Origin: Chloroflexota bacterium
GTDB taxonomy: Bacteria; Chloroflexota; Anaerolineae; Promineifilales; Promineifilaceae
DNA: 5,019 nt
Assembly: GCA_008501785.1 (NCBI GenBank)
Contig: QQUD01001100.1
Coordinates: forward strand, 1-5,019
Direction: 5' to 3'
The notes under the pieces were generated by a model. That model had not been told where the DNA came from and ran no database searches. It was given only the letters and a program-made list of their open reading frames with translations. A program made the translations under genes and the position numbers. This document shows positions 4,850 to 5,019 of this stretch, piece after piece. Position 1 is the first letter of the stretch. Each line of letters opens with the position of its first letter.

Positions 4850-5019
4850 ATGGCTGATGTTTACACGGTGGTTTTTACGTTGATTGGGATGTTGTTGAGT
4901 TTGCTAGCGCTGCTGGTGGCGATTAATTTGCTGCTGCCGAAGGTGACGCAGCGGATTCAGACGCGGCTAAAGGAGACACCGGGGCGGTCGTTTGTGATGG
5001 GAGTGCCGGTAACGGCCGT
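4850..5019 (+). CDS. N-terminus of an unrecognised membrane protein, truncated by the window edge
   Basis: The ATG at 4850 is preceded by AGGAAAGG (4836-4843) at 6 nt. The 56 visible residues start MADVYTVVFTL, followed by a long hydrophobic segment at about 6-30 (Leu/Val/Ala-rich). Next comes a basic stretch, KVTQRIQTRLKETPGRSFV (31-49), consistent with a transmembrane helix and a positively charged inner face. The segment has no signal-peptidase or lipobox pattern and is more likely a membrane anchor or the first helix of a polytopic protein. The visible part ends VPVTA, encoded in part by an ACGGCCGT palindrome. I do not recognise the family from this fragment. The codon usage here favours G-ending codons (TTG, GTG, GCG) and looks more G-rich than the SCP2 gene. 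Confidence 0.8.
   Translation, partial: MADVYTVVFTLIGMLLSLLALLVAINLLLPKVTQRIQTRLKETPGRSFVMGVPVTA

Larger units (their letters stand above)
1813..5019. repeat. Dispersed palindrome ACGGCCGT, seven copies
   Basis: Copies are at 1813-1822, 3124-3133, 3895-3904 and 4113-4122 (full AACGGCCGTT), 2457-2464 (with T on one side), 3849-3857 (AACGGCCGT) and 5011-5019 (cut by the window end). They fall in three genes and one intergenic promoter. In coding DNA they are read in different frames: Thr-Ala-Val four times, Arg-Pro once, Asp-Gly-Arg once. A given 8-mer is expected less than 0.1 times in 5 kb of random sequence, so this is a strong excess. Confidence 0.85.

Overview
The window looks like bacterial chromosome, most plausibly from the phylum Chloroflexota (Anaerolineae/Promineifilales-type). 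That assignment is an inference from protein style: a membrane-anchored GH18-like + SH3b + cellulase-like protein, a DUF3179 lipoprotein, a stand-alone SCP2 protein, and G-rich intergenic hairpin repeats. No rRNA or other phylogenetic marker is present.

Layout. Positions 1-2538 (minus) hold the N-terminal 846 residues of a large modular cell-surface protein that continues past the left edge: cytoplasmic tail, one membrane anchor, a beta domain, a GH18-like barrel, an acidic linker, an SH3b domain and the start of a clan GH-A-like barrel. Positions 2539-2901 are non-coding, with a good minus-strand promoter, an intrinsic terminator just after it, and a large perfect inverted repeat. Positions 2902-3969 (minus) encode a DUF3179 lipoprotein whose frame is interrupted by one TGA. 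Positions 3970-4204 are a divergent intergenic region with short repeats and a strong plus-strand promoter. Positions 4205-4525 (plus) encode a small SCP2 sterol-carrier-domain protein. Positions 4526-4849 hold a terminator-like hairpin, a promoter, and a G-tract/hairpin element. A membrane protein starts at 4850 (plus) and runs off the right edge.

The most interesting signal is the DUF3179 gene. Its in-frame TGA (3622-3624) falls where I remember the family having the first cysteine of a CPLC motif, giving U-P-L-C. It is followed 13 nt later by a perfect 7-bp stem with a 5-nt loop whose second base is G, which fits a bacterial SECIS element. I read it as a 355-residue selenoprotein candidate (Sec116), with an internally duplicated domain whose second copy has lost the U/C pair.

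Other signals are an ACGGCCGT palindrome occurring seven times in 5 kb, a GH18-like site with the catalytic Glu replaced by Gln, and a four-tract G-quadruplex motif in the predicted 5' UTR of the last gene. I see no functional link or shared operon among the four genes: the two minus-strand genes appear separately promoted, as do the two plus-strand genes.
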